Shown here piece by piece: positions 1 to 10,931 of a stretch of 64,000 nt of DNA; the stretch's first letter is position 1; every line of letters starts with the position of its first letter. Source of the DNA: Sesamum alatum (Eukaryota > Streptophyta > Magnoliopsida > Lamiales > Pedaliaceae); NCBI GenBank assembly GCA_034509735.1, contig JACGWO010000010.1, positions 4,712,001 through 4,776,000 of the forward strand, written 5' to 3'. The notes under the pieces are model-generated. The model saw only the letters and a list, made by a program, of their open reading frames with translations. It was not told the origin of the DNA and made no database searches. A program made the translations under genes and the position numbers.

Positions 1-780
1 ATAAAAATTATTGCCACAAAATATAATAATTACTGATAATACAAAAATCATCACTAATTTTTTTATTGCTAATTTTTTATTTTCTCATTGTGTTTGTTCA
101 TGTCACGAGTTTTTAACCACCAACCTATCAAATTTATGTTCTATTTTTATTCAAATTTATCAGTTGCCCCATTTTTAATTTTTTATTTTTAAAACCTCTA
201 TCATGTTAATTTGATTATATACGTATGCAAGTACTATGTGCCACGAAAATTAATTTATCTGAAAAAGAAAATACCAACACTTGCTGACCACGCAACTCAC
301 AAACCTCAAGGAAATGGTTAGGTGTGAATTATAAATATATATAATTAATCTCATGTACTCTTTTAGAAACCCACGACCAATTATTAATTACTTTTATTAA
401 AGAATAATTAAAAAATAACATATAGTGCCAAATTAAGGAATATTATATCATGACCCCATTTGACATTTATTAGAAAAAAAAAAAAATAATTAAACACACA
501 CACATACGTACAAGATTCTGATATAATGGGATCCACATGTGTGAGATGGTCGATTAGTTCAATCTAGACATGTATCCTGCAGAAATTAATAATTACTCTC
601 TAGAAAATTAAAAAACAGAAAAAGGTGTGATTCAGACAGCACTTAATTACTGCAGTATCTATGTTAATATAAAAAAAATATTTTTCACTCATAAACTGTA
701 ATTTATGACTTCACTGTATCAATTTTGTTGTTTTTTTAATTGGAAGTGATAATTTTTTTTAATAAAAAGTAATTAAAGTA
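1..780. other. AT-rich intergenic DNA
   Basis: No open frame or recognisable gene. The stretch is AT-rich with short A and T runs. Around 655-760 a block starting with a TCTATGTTAATATAAAA-like motif resembles blocks near 1838 (+) and 55453 (-). It is probably a dispersed repeat related to Helitron 5' ends. Confidence 0.5.
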
Positions 781-844
781 ATTATATTTAGTCATGTCGG
801 TTATCAATACCGAACAGAGATAATTATAGACAATCAAATCAATA

Positions 845-1000
845 ATATCACATAAACTAACACTTAGCTAGCTATTACAGCAGCAAATCATACCTACTAT
901 ACAATAGAAATAACATTAACTCACGCTGGGGTTCGAACCCATGACCTTTAAAATCATGGGGCCTCAGCTTTACCAACTAAACTAGGCCTCCTCGGCTACA
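845..1000 (-). repeat. tRNA-derived SINE-like element
   Basis: Read on the minus strand there is a Pol III A-box-like TAGTTTAGTTGG (about 973-984) and then a perfect B-box, GGTTCGAACCC (about 928-939). The spacing suits an internal Pol III promoter. The 5' end does not pair with the 3' side as a tRNA acceptor stem would, so this is not a functional tRNA. The body after the B-box (CTATTGTATAGTAGGT) recurs near 15795-15885, also beside a B-box-like GGTTTGAACCC, so a dispersed SINE family is likely. The 3' end is not clear. Confidence 0.5.
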
Positions 1001-1176
1001 TCAATTTTATTATTGTGCCGACAATACTTTCGAATTGGTTTTCTTTTATTATTATTATTTTTTTAAACTGTGATGTGGTTGATATATTTTTATTTTTATT
1101 TATATAAAAATATTATTTATTATATACATACAAAGCCAACTTACCACGGCACGACCACTAAATATATGGGATTCGT

Positions 1177-1425
1177 GCAATTTATCCCCTATGATAATGT
1201 AAATGAACAAATTTTCCCTATGAAAAAAAAAAATTAGCAATTACCTCTCGGTGTTTTTTCAAAATGAAGCGATTTACCTCCTTAGTCAGGGAGGTACATT
1301 GCTTCATTTTAAGAAACACAGGGAGGTAAATTGCTTCATTTTAAAAATCATAGGGAGATAAATTGTTATTTTTATTTATGGGGAGTAATTTGCTCATTTG
1401 CAATATCACAGGAGATATATCGCAT
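1177..1425. mobile_element. Fold-back MITE-like repeat
   Basis: Imperfect inverted repeat. The left side (aatttatcccctatgataatg, then gaagcgatttacctcc) is mirrored by ggaggtaaattgcttc and later gggagtaatttgctc...gcaatatcacaggagat. The bodies GGGAGGTAAATTGCTTCATTTT recur several times in both orientations. No coding potential. The ends and target duplication were not resolved. Confidence 0.45.
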
Positions 1426-1441
1426 TTTTTTCCATATATAT

Positions 1442-1816
1442 TGATTGTGTAAGATTCGGGAAATTGTTGATCTAAGCACGGTGACTCGAAACGACGTCCC
1501 GAGGCAAATAACTTTTATAAACTCTTCCAAAAGTAGGAAAAGTAACTTGTATAAAAATGAATATGAGCTCCTTACAACAAGACTTCACCTCCTATTTATA
1601 GCACATTACATGGGGTGAAAGTACGACATCGCCCCTCAACTACCTTCAATCCAACGACCTGGATCTAATTGCTAAGGGTGTCTTGGTAATTTGGCATCCC
1701 CCACTACTTATGTAACTACCTTTGAGTAACCGCCGTCAACTTCCATTGATGGCATTTTTGTAGATTCCGTGGCAGCTTGAGGGCATTTTAGTAATTTGGA
1801 TTTCCTAGCACTATCA
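1442..1816 (-). mobile_element. Candidate short solo LTR
   Basis: The block starts TGATTGTG and ends ACTATCA, so it has TGAT/ATCA inverted ends. It is flanked by TATAT on both sides (1437-1441 and 1817-1821), as in a 5-bp LTR target duplication. On the minus strand a TATA-like TATAAATAGG lies near 1590-1600, as in an LTR promoter. The flanks are AT-rich, so the TATAT match is weak evidence. No coding sequence. Confidence 0.4.
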
Positions 1817-1829
1817 TATATATATATAT

Positions 1830-2090
1830 ATATACTAATATAAAAAGGAAAGACATTTCTTACTCACAAATAACAATTTATGACACCGCAACATCAATTT
1901 TTTAATTATGCCGATAATACCCCCAAGTTAGTTTTCTTAACTTTTTTTTTTTGAAATGTAATGTGTTGGTTTATATATATATTTTTTATTTATAATAACT
2001 TTAAAATGTATAAGATTATTTTATATGTACACAAAGACGTTATGCCACGATAACTAATATATATATATATATGTATATATATTGAAATTA
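1830..2090 (+). repeat. Dispersed repeat, Helitron-5'-end-like
   Basis: Begins after a TA run with ACTAATATAAAAAGGAAAGAC, then a CTCACAAATAAC block. The reverse complement of 55340-55455 carries closely similar text, and weaker versions lie at 655-760 and 1000-1160. Plant Helitrons often start TCTATACTAATATAAA-like, so a Helitron 5' terminus is the best guess. No CTRR 3' end was identified. Confidence 0.3.
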
Positions 2091-2308
2091 AGACAGAGAG
2101 TAGTGGGAGTTGGGACGAAGTCGCTTAGCAGCTTCCAGGGTTTGAAGAGAGAAGCGACATCCTTATCTAGGTTAAGGTCATGGAGCACGTCATCTACGTA
2201 TCACACCACACGATTTTAGTTTATGGATTTTCATTGTCGTGGTTTCGAAATCTCCACTTCATTTGGAGACAACCGGGGCCCTTTTTGGTCCTTTTGTCTT
2301 ATGCCCGG

Positions 2309-2362
2309 GGGGGGGGGGGGGGGTGGGGGGGGGGGGGTGGTGGGGGGGTGGGGTGGGGGTGG
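2309..2362 (+). repeat. Poly-G tract (G-quadruplex-prone)
   Basis: Nearly pure G interrupted by single Ts, with several runs of at least 4 G. It meets the textbook pattern for intramolecular G-quadruplexes. It also generates spurious Gly/Trp and Pro reading frames on the two strands, which should not be called genes. Confidence 0.8.
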
Positions 2363-2603
2363 TATAGGGTTAGGATAGAGTTGAATGGAATCATCTGCAT
2401 CTTGTGTTTTTTCAATGGTCAATGTGGTGGTTTTTCTCTTGTTTGAATCTCAGTTTGGATTTATTTTCACTGTATTTTTTAATAAATTGAGGTTTTGTTT
2501 TTTAGGGTATGCAGGTTTCTTGGGTAGGTTTCATCTCTGCCTTCCTTGATTCTTTTTCGAGTGAAAGATCTTTTATCACGTTTTAGTATTATATAATGGT
2601 GTC

Positions 2604-2904
2604 GGGCAAAATGCTTTCTGGTATCGTAAGATTAAGACATTGTTTGTTTTGATACTATAACTTAGATAGATGGTTGCTCTAGTCTCATAAAACACGTTTA
2701 TTTAATTCTTTTAGTCCCAAAATATCATGTTTTTCAGTTTTTTTGGTCTCAAAATGTCATGTCCTATGTGCAATGCACATGACATTTTGGGACAAAAAAA
2801 ACTGAAAAACATGTTTTATGGGACTAAAATAGCCACATACCTAAGTTGTGGTACCAAAACAAATAATGTTCTAGTCTAACGGGACCAAAAAAATATTTTG
2901 CCCT
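2604..2904. mobile_element. Mutator-like MITE with 9-bp TSD
   Basis: A 301-bp inverted-repeat element. The left end GGGCAAAATGCTTTCTGGTA is mirrored by the right end TTTTTTGGTCC...AGGGCAAAATA (reverse complement), and the arms stay complementary to the centre around 2760-2775. It is flanked on both sides by the identical 9-mer AATGGTGTC (2595-2603, 2905-2913). A 9-bp duplication is typical of Mutator-type elements. No coding capacity. Confidence 0.8.
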
Positions 2905-2913
2905 AATGGTGTC

Positions 2914-4872
2914 ATACTAACACGTGTATGGTATGCGTTTTTGCTTTTTAATTTTTAAAAAAAACATGTGGTAATTACATGTTTATCTAATACTAAAGTG
3001 TGATAGAAGATTTTGATCTTCATTCCCATAGTAATGAATTAAGGTCTGTCCAGGCGCAGGGGTGGGGGGTGACGAGCATTCCTAGATGCAATATCGAATT
3101 CCAATGAGGTTGAAATTTGTAGATTGGTAATGGAGTTATTTTGTTTCCAGTATCTTGCTCAAGCTGTGAGGTAAATATAATTGACAAATTGAGGTCATAC
3201 TTGTTCTTATATGGTACCTGATTAGGTTAAGAAATTTTATGTCAATCAAATCTCTTTATTTCAACTAGGCCTATAGTTCGAAGAATAACAATCAAGAAAA
3301 GAAAAGGAAGGGATTTTTCAGTGATCGACTCAAAATTTATTGTCGAATTGTACTCAACAGACATATAGGTACTTGCTACAGAATAGTTAGAAAAATAACA
3401 ATCAAGTAATGACCGCTCGACAACTAAATCAGATCTTATGTAAGATAAACTATAGTCAAATTAATATTGACTTACATAAATAGGATAAAAAGGAGTATAT
3501 ATTAATGAATTTAAAGAATCGTAATTGAAAACATATCTTTTTGTATGGTTCAGAGTCTTTGAGGGCCCACACCGAGGCTCTCTCCTGCTACGAAGGGTTC
3601 CATATGAAATGACAATATTATCAGTGCTCACCATCTATCTTTTTTGTTATGTATCAAAGACCACGAAATAAAATGTATCAAATCAAGATAGTACAAGTGC
3701 AAATTTGTAACAATATTTTTAAGTAAATACTATAAAAGATTAGGATAAGATTATTCTTAAAAGTTGATAAATCTCAATATATATATACACAAAAATAGAG
3801 CCATTATCAAAGATCACGTTATACTAAAAATATAAATAATGATGTAGGCACACGTCTCACGTTGATTGCAAATAAGAAACTCCAATGATTTATAAACCCC
3901 AATTATTCCTCTCTCAAATGACGAGCCTTTTAAGGATAAAATAGTGAGGTCATATGAAGTCAAAAGAGACATACAACGCAATGGGACATCAATCGCGTCA
4001 GACGCAACAGGAGAAACATCCATTTTATTGTGCAATTTTTCCACATTATTAGAAAAACTCTTGTTCAAATTGTATTTGACGCAGTTACTTGCATATATTT
4101 CTTTATTTGTTAAATGACTAATCATTTTTTTTAAATTATATATTAATCTCACATTACATGTATATATATATATATATATAAAATACATTAATCATATAAT
4201 TAATATAAATTTAGCCAATCCAACCTAAATGAAAAAAAAAAAAAAAAAAACCCTAATACTTGTATGTCTTAAAATCCAAACATTCATGAAGATCACAAAA
4301 TTACGAAAAAAATTTATGTGAGATTGGGATGAGATGGGAGATGACAACATCAAGACACATCACAACACATGTTGACTTGTCATGAAATAGGTAGGTTTAT
4401 TCAATGCTATTATACCTAGTCTCCTTTTCTTTTCCATTAAATAGAAATTATGGGTGGTTTTCAGTTCCTATCATTATTATGGATCATAATCCATTTTTGG
4501 AGCCATAAAATCACTTACAAAAATATTTATAAATTATTCATTAATACAGTTTTCACGATCTTCAATTAATTTTAGTCATACTTATTATGCAAAGGACATT
4601 TGTCAACGCAACTTCACAAAAATACTATTTGAGTATGAAGGTTGTAGTCTTGTAGAGCAATTTGGTTTAAAATACGTATACGTTAGATATTTTATTTGTA
4701 TTTTTATTTAATGATTATCCTTAGACTTTATAAAAATAATATAGTAAGTATAATAATGATGTCATTAATTTTTTTTAATCCAGAAATAAGATCTAAACTT
4801 TGAATTTTGTTTCGGTATTTGGTAAATCAAACCTTTCATTAAAAACATAGAAGATATTCAAATATTAGATAT
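2914..4872. other. Gene-free AT-rich stretch
   Basis: No gene found. The short frames here (for example 3814-4188 minus) have low-complexity, AT-driven composition and no recognised domain. A (TA)n run lies at about 4158-4181 and an A run near 4232-4250. Confidence 0.5.
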
Positions 4873-4881
4873 TAAAACTTA

Positions 4882-5139
4882 GGGTAAATTATATTAACAT
4901 CCTATGAGGTTAGTTTCAATTACACAAACACTCCCTGTATTTTGTGAAATTATAGCTACACCCCTTGAGGGTGTTAGTGTAATATTTTTCAGAGAGTATT
5001 AGTGTAAGTTTTGCTTTTGAATATGGGGTGTAGTTGTAATACAATTACAACCTCAGGGGGTGTAGCTGTAATTTTAACAAAAACAGGGGGTATTTGTGTT
5101 TTTTGGTCTAACCTTAAGGGTTGTCACTGTAATTTACCC
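4882..5139. mobile_element. MITE with 9-bp TSD
   Basis: A 258-bp element with ends GGGTAAATTA and TAATTTACCC. It is flanked by the identical 9-mer TAAAACTTA (4873-4881 and 5140-5148). The internal arms are complementary (ACACAAACACTCCCTGT against ACAGGGGGTATTTGTGT). The same GGGTAAATT end type occurs at 5836, 8545 and 47314, so this is a repeated family. It fits a Mutator-like non-autonomous element. Confidence 0.8.
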
Positions 5140-5599
5140 TAAAACTTATATAGTTACACCTCTTATTTATTTTTTAATTTTAATTAATAAAGGAATAAAA
5201 AAATCTAAAAGAATTAATATATAGAGAATTTATATAAATATTAATCATATAAATAAAAAAAGAAATTGATATTCAATACAATCTGGTAAGCCAATACTAA
5301 ACTAAAATCAAATCCAAAGTTTCTTTTACAATATATTAAAAAACAATAAAATAAATAAAAAAAATTATCAATTAATATTAAATTTAAAAGTAAACAAAAT
5401 AATAATTTTATTAAAAAAATATTTTTAATTTATAAAAAAATAATATAATAACATCATCAACCGTTATTTATGAGTCGAACGTACCAACGAGCACCACATT
5501 TCTGGTAGGCTTTTGGAGGGTAGGAGTAGACTATTACCATTCCCCAAAAATCATATGAGTCAATGTTTGACTCATTAGATAGGGAAAGGGAAAATCACA

Positions 5600-5665
5600 G
5601 CCGACGTGGTGACGGAAGCAGTGACGTAACAGCCACACGTGGGGCACTGTCATCGGACGTGGCGC
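5600..5665. promoter_or_regulatory. Cluster of ACGT-core (ABRE/G-box) motifs
   Basis: Four ACGT cores lie within about 60 bp: GACGTGGT (5603-5610), TGACGTAA (5622-5629), CACGTG (5636-5641) and ACGTGGC (5657-5663). ACGTGGC is the classic ABA-response core bound by bZIP factors. The island is notably GC-richer than its surroundings. No gene starts next to it. The nearest downstream gene is the NAC factor 3.7 kb away, with several TE insertions between. The regulatory role is inferred. Confidence 0.45.
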
Positions 5666-5835
5666 CTCATGATTAGACCGTCACTTCCTCTCTTCTTTGG
5701 CGGCGGTCAGCCCATCCCACCTTTCTCCCCAAGCAAACGCCTACACAAGTTGCACCACTCAAAATAAACAAAAAGTAAAAACTTTTAAAATTAAAAGCTG
5801 AAAAATATTTTGATTTAAACAAAGCATATGTATTA

Positions 5836-6245
5836 GGGTAAATTGAGATTTGAATAATTAAAAATACTCTTTCGTTGTTTGAAAAATTATAAATATTCTC
5901 TTAAAATTTGTAATTTTTAATCAAAGGTTTGAAAGTGGCCATTTTGCCCATAAATAATTTATTGAAAATATAAAAAAATCAGTCGAGGCAAATTGCATTG
6001 TTACTTATCTGTGTAAAAAATTTAAGAAACGTCTCCTTGCGCATTGTAGAACAAAAATATTTTAAGAATTAAATAAAAAATAATTCAGTATACAAGGGCA
6101 TTTTGATCAGTTCACTCATAAAAATGAATGAAATTGAGTTATTTGTTAGACGGTTATAAACCTCAATAAGGTATTTGTAATTTTTTGAACAATAAGGGGT
6201 ATTTATAATTGTGTCAAACCTTGGAGAGGTAGCTATAATTTACTC
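5836..6245. mobile_element. MITE, near-perfect 9-bp TSD
   Basis: Ends GGGTAAATT and AATTTACTC, flanked by TATGTATTA (5827-5835) and TATTTATTA (6246-6254), which match at 8 of 9 positions. The ends are like those of the 4882-5139 element. Decay of the termini suggests an older insertion. Confidence 0.65.
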
Positions 6246-6463
6246 TATTTATTATTTCGTGCATTATCTATTTTAATTAATACATAAATTTTAAAATGAA
6301 AATTAATTAATTAATTCATTCATTCATTCATATATAATTATATTATTATCTTTTTTTACAAAAAATGACATAAGGGCCCCACGTCGAATACCTTCATGGA
6401 TTAGGGAACTTTAATTATTGCATAGAAAAAGTAAATTCAATTTTTGTATTTTAAATAGGATTA

Positions 6464-7262
6464 AATATAGTTATCACCCTGAAGTATTCACCCCACATCA
6501 ATTATCCCCTAAAATATTAAAACTTTCAAAATCCCCCCTAACCTTCTAACTCCTTTCATTTTTAAGTTCAAAAAGTCCATTTTACCCTTACTAAAAATTG
6601 CTTTTTGAAAAAAAAATGAAGGAAATTTTTAAAATACCAAAATCACTTTTTTGTGAAACTTTGTCTAGTTCTAGTTTCACTTGTTCATCGAGCTCTATTT
6701 ATTTTCGTAATCCTAAAGTGCTTGGAGCTCATTTTATTTTAGTTTTTATTGTTTGTCAAACCAAATTAAAAATAAATTTATACATGCATATATATATATA
6801 TATACATTTCTATATTTACTTAAACAAATATACAATTAATAAAATCGAAAGAGTTGATCATGAACTAATAAGAAAATATACAATTAATATATATATTGAT
6901 ATATATATATGGTAATTATATAATGTGGTAATTATATGAATGTATAAATTTATTTTTAACTTGGTTTGACAAATAAGTGAAACTAAAATAAAATGAGTTC
7001 CAAATACTTTAGAACTATAAAAATAAAAAAAGCTCGATGAACAAGTGAAAATAGAATTAGATAAAACTTAAAAAAAAAAGACTGGTTTTGGTATTTTAAA
7101 AATTTCTTCAATTTTTTTTTTCACAAATCAATTTTTAGTAAAAGTAAAATGGACTTTTTGAACTTCAAAATTAAAGGTGTTAGAAGGTCAGGGGGTTTTC
7201 GAAGGTTTTAATACTTTAGGGGGTAATTGATGTAGGATGGATACTTTAGGGCTAGTTATTTC
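6464..7262. mobile_element. Long fold-back (hairpin) element
   Basis: The left arm (about 6464-6790) and right arm (about 6936-7262) are inverted copies that align almost end to end. For example GTTCAAAAAGTCCATTTTAC on the left matches the reverse complement of 7148-7167. A (TA)-rich loop separates them. The arms are around 325 bp, so a transcript would form a long double strand. The frame at 6598-6915 lies inside it and is not a gene. Confidence 0.75.
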
Positions 7263-7659
7263 AATTATTAATATTCTTCATATTTATATTATATATAATA
7301 AAATACGAATATTATAAATAGCTAAATCAGTGTATTTTTAAGTGAACTGACTGAATTACCTATATTTGAAAAAGTAATATCCATATAATTATGTTTGTTC
7401 TCTTTTCTCTCACTTACTTATTATTAAGCTTTTATTTTTTAAACTCTTCTATTTATTTTTACTAATAGTTTTTTTAATTTCATAACCATAGATACATTAA
7501 AATAACTAAAAAATAGTACTTCATTTGATATAAAAATTTCAATAAATATTTTTAATTATTATTCTAAAATTTTAAGTACATATATCGAGTGCATCAACAC
7601 CGTGATTATTAGTTATCATTATTCCCATTATTAATTTTCTAATATACTCGTAATTTTTT

Positions 7660-8480
7660 TCGCAAAAAACATAAAACCAAGATCTAATTCGACTGCAATG
7701 CTTGTAAAATTTCCTCGTCTCATCTTATTTCAAAATGAGACGAAATAAATTTGATTAATATAAACTTTTTCTTTTCGTACGTGATTAGATGCGAGATTCA
7801 AATATAACGATGTATTAAATGGAAAAATATAATATTTATAATTAATATGATATGTTTCTCTAAAAAATAGTAAAACAAACAATTAGGGATAAAAAGTAAA
7901 TCAAATTATTTGATTGAAATCGATTTATAAAAGCTCGTTTGAATTCAATTTATTAAACTTAACAAATTAAACTTGAATAAAATATTTTATTCGATAAACT
8001 TTCAAGTTCGACTTGAGCTCGATTTATATGGCGCACAAATAATAAAATGTGATTAAAAATATCAAATTACTCGAGTTCGATTCATGTTTGAGCCAATTAA
8101 AGCTCATTTAAGCTTGATTAGAGCAATAATCAAACTAAATTCAAACATAATTTTTCATGCTCGATATTAAGTCAAACAAACTTAAACAATAATGAGTTCA
8201 ACTCAACGCTAATTATTTATAGCCCTACAATCAATCACACATTGGAATCTAAACCTCAAATACCCACCTTCCATCCACACCCAGTACGCTCTACGCACAT
8301 ACGTTTCACCCGCCTACCAACACAAAGAAACAGAGCGGAAGCATGTTTCTCACGATAAAATGCTCGTAAATTTTCCTCATCCCATCTCATTTCAACGAGG
8401 AAAAATCGATAAAATGAATTCGATTGAACTAGACATTATTTTTTAGTACGTGATTAGATGTGAGATACAAATACAATGAT
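7660..8480. repeat. Partially duplicated NAC-upstream DNA
   Basis: The block around 7690-7790 (TTCCTCGTCTCATCTTATTTC, TACGTGATTAGATGCGAGATTC) recurs around 8355-8480. The block 8228-8345 (TCCATCCACACCCAGTACGC, then ACATACGTTTCAC) recurs at 8990-9118. This looks like a diverged tandem duplication with a period of about 0.7 kb; the second copy ends just upstream of the NAC promoter. A hAT-type dispersed repeat (7911-8225) sits inside. Confidence 0.55.
7911..8225. repeat. Dispersed repeat with hAT-like end
   Basis: Rich in GAGCTCGA/TTCGAATT-type words and ending in TATTTATAGCCCTA, the reverse complement of a TAGGGCTATAAATA end seen on plant hAT-type elements. A diverged relative lies at about 53890-54140 (shared TCAAATTA..., GTTCGA.TC.TGTTTGA). 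No coding capacity and no clear target duplication. Confidence 0.4.
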
Positions 8481-8544
8481 GATAGCTAAAATGACGTGTA
8501 GAATACATTACATGGAAAAAGAATTATAATGATTATAATTAGGG

Positions 8545-8960
8545 TAAATCACAACAAGTTCCCTTAAAATTTGATATAATTACGAATACCCTTTGAGGTT
8601 GATAAAATTATGTAATCCTTTGACGTGGGTTTGTAATGGTAAACTTTGTCCTTCCTGTATTTTTTTTAAAAAATAAAAATATTGTAAAAAACGGACGAGG
8701 ATGATGAAAATTTTAAAAAAATTGTAGAAAAGTTGCACAAAAAAAATTATGAATAGTTTTAAAAAATAACAAATTCATAATTCAAAAGAATTATCAGTTC
8801 ACTACAAAAAAATAAATTTAAACCTAACGAACACTAACAGAATTGACTAATTATTAAACGACTATTTAGACATGGATAATTTTCAAACAATAAAAGAATA
8901 TTTCTATACTAAATTTCGAAAAAAACTCGATGTAATTTACTCCGATCGTTAATATGATAC
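8545..8960. repeat. MITE remnant (GGGTAAAT family)
   Basis: Starts GGGTAAATCACAACAAGTTCCC, like the elements at 4882 and 5836. It includes AATTACGAATACCCTTTGAGG and runs to about TGTAATTTACTCC near 8930-8943. No target duplication was confirmed. It lies inside the NAC upstream region. Confidence 0.4.
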
Positions 8961-9213
8961 ATTTTTTTTCAAAAGCAGTAAGACAAACAATCACACATCC
9001 GTTGAGAATTATACCTCGATAGCCAACTCTCATCCACACCCAACACGCTCTACACATACGTTTCACGCGCCAGCCAACACAAACACAAAGAGACAAAGAA
9101 ACAGAGGGGAAAGCACGTTTTTGAAATAATATTCAACAGAGGGAATGACCCACGTTTTACTATGACAGTGACGGCGACACATGGAACGATGAACCCGACC
9201 TCCTGCTCCTGCG

Positions 9214-9222
9214 TCTATATAT
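9214..9222 (+). promoter_or_regulatory. TATA box of the NAC gene
   Basis: TCTATATATA lies about 115 bp before the NAC start codon, in a GC-richer stretch. Transcription would begin near 9245, giving a leader of roughly 85 nt. This is inferred from motif and position only. Confidence 0.6.
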
Positions 9223-9330
9223 ACGTCTCTCAGATTCTACTTTCATCGTTTCAGAGCAGTTTCAGCGAACTATCTATCTAGCTACAGCGGCAAGAATTGA
9301 GGAATTGAAAAGGCGAGAAGAAGAAAGTGA

Positions 9331-10931
9331 ATGAAGGGTGGTGGTGGTGATCAGCAATTGAATTTGCCGGCGGGGTTCAGGTTCCATCCCACGGACGAGG
9401 AGTTGGTGGTGCATTATCTCTGCCGGAGGTGTGCCGGGGAGCGGATTGCGGTGCCGATTATTGCTGAGATTGATTTGTACAAGTTTGATCCCTGGGAACT
9501 TCCTGGTAAGATTTCTTAGGGTTTTTTTTTTTTTTGAAATTTTGTGGTGGAATTTTTTTCGAAGAAATTCGATTTTTTGGAGAGTGAATCGTTTTCTATC
9601 TATTATTTGTGTGATTGAGCTGAATGAGAAATTCTCAAGTTTTTCAGATGTCGAAATTTCCTCTGCTTTCGAGTGATTCTGTTTTTCTGCTGTGGTTTGA
9701 AGAATCCCTTAAAGAGGGATAATTCAGAAACAAGAACCCTGTTTAGCAAGATTTGTTAAATATAATTCCAATTATTACACGAAAAATATTAATTTTTTCT
9801 ATTATATCTTACTGGAATTTTCCTCTTCTTGAATTTTTCATTTTTTTTTCAATCCCTTGGCTATCGAGACCAATATTTTCTTTTTCCATTTCTGATAAAG
9901 TTGAGGTGGTCCTAATGGTGTGTGGTTGATAACAGATATGGCACTGTATGGTGAAAAAGAGTGGTACTTCTTTTCTCCAAGAGACCGGAAGTACCCCAAC
10001 GGCTCACGGCCGAACCGGGCGGCGGGAACCGGATATTGGAAGGCCACCGGAGCTGATAAGCCGGTGGGGAAGCCCAAGACACTGGGTATCAAGAAAGCTC
10101 TGGTTTTCTACGCCGGAAAAGCTCCAAGAGGAGTGAAAACCAATTGGATTATGCATGAATACCGCCTGGCTGGCGTCGATCGCTCTGCCGGAAAGAGAAG
10201 TAATCTAAGGGTACTTACCTCTTCTACTGATTTCAAGAACATTTTTGTGGGACTTTTTGGTGGTAATTTAGTCTTAATCACTTGAATAATATTGACGAGC
10301 CTATTGAAATCTTGTGTGTTTATTTGAATTTGCTGTCAACTAATAACTCAGTAGGCTCTATTTGCTAGATTCTTGGGAAAATTATCAAGAATTAGGATGT
10401 GGGATTGTTTATGAGATTTATTCTGTGCAAAATCTTCATCGAATTGACCGTTGGACTCTTTTGATATTGCAGCTTGATGATTGGGTATTATGTCGAATAT
10501 ACAACAAGAAAGGAACTCTTGAGAAGCATTACAATGTGGATCAGAAGGAAGTGCAGTTCTCAGACAGCGAAGACCAAAAACCGAATGTGGATGCACTTCC
10601 TTACAGTGGAATGGTGATGCCGTTGGTGCAGGTGCCACAGACGGTGGCGTCACAGATGAAGAATGAATATATTCAGTTTGACACATCCGACTCAGTGCCG
10701 AAATTGCATACCGACTCGAGCTGCTCCGAGCAAGTTTTATCGCCCGAGTTTATGTGTGATAAGGAGGTGCAGAGTGAGTCCAAGTGGGGTGAGTTAGAAA
10801 GTTATCTTGATTATCAGCTGAATTACATGGATGGCTTTCAAGACGACCTTTTCGGATCCCAAATGCAGAACAATGACCACCAGCTCTCTGTGTTTCAAGA
10901 CATGTTTGCCTACATGCATAAGCCCTTCTAA
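9331..10931 (+). CDS. NAC transcription factor, ATAF subgroup
   Basis: Plant-specific NAC DNA-binding transcription factor, acting in the nucleus. Three coding exons, 9331-9505, 9936-10210 and 10473-10931, join in phase to 302 aa. GT-AG borders and intron positions are those usual for NAC genes. The NAC domain fills residues about 10-165: [14 protein letters not shown] (subdomain A), [14 protein letters not shown] (B), [20 protein letters not shown] with [11 protein letters not shown] (C), [26 protein letters not shown] (D) and [14 protein letters not shown] (E). The C-terminal part is acidic and Ser/Gln-rich, as in activation regions. Motif wording and length match the ATAF1/ATAF2 group, which is stress- and ABA-responsive in other plants. 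Upstream DNA is duplicated and TE-filled. The subgroup call is from memory of motifs; membership of the NAC family is secure. Confidence 0.95.

Noticed and set aside
929..1000. tRNA gene on the minus strand
   Set aside because: A- and B-box motifs are present, but the 5' and 3' ends do not pair as an acceptor stem and the repeat body continues, so a SINE fits better.
2180..2446. Gly/Trp-rich and Pro-rich frames on both strands
   Set aside because: Both are products of the poly-G tract; no domain and no gene structure.
6598..6915. 105-aa plus-strand frame
   Set aside because: It lies inside the fold-back element and has AT-driven, repetitive composition.
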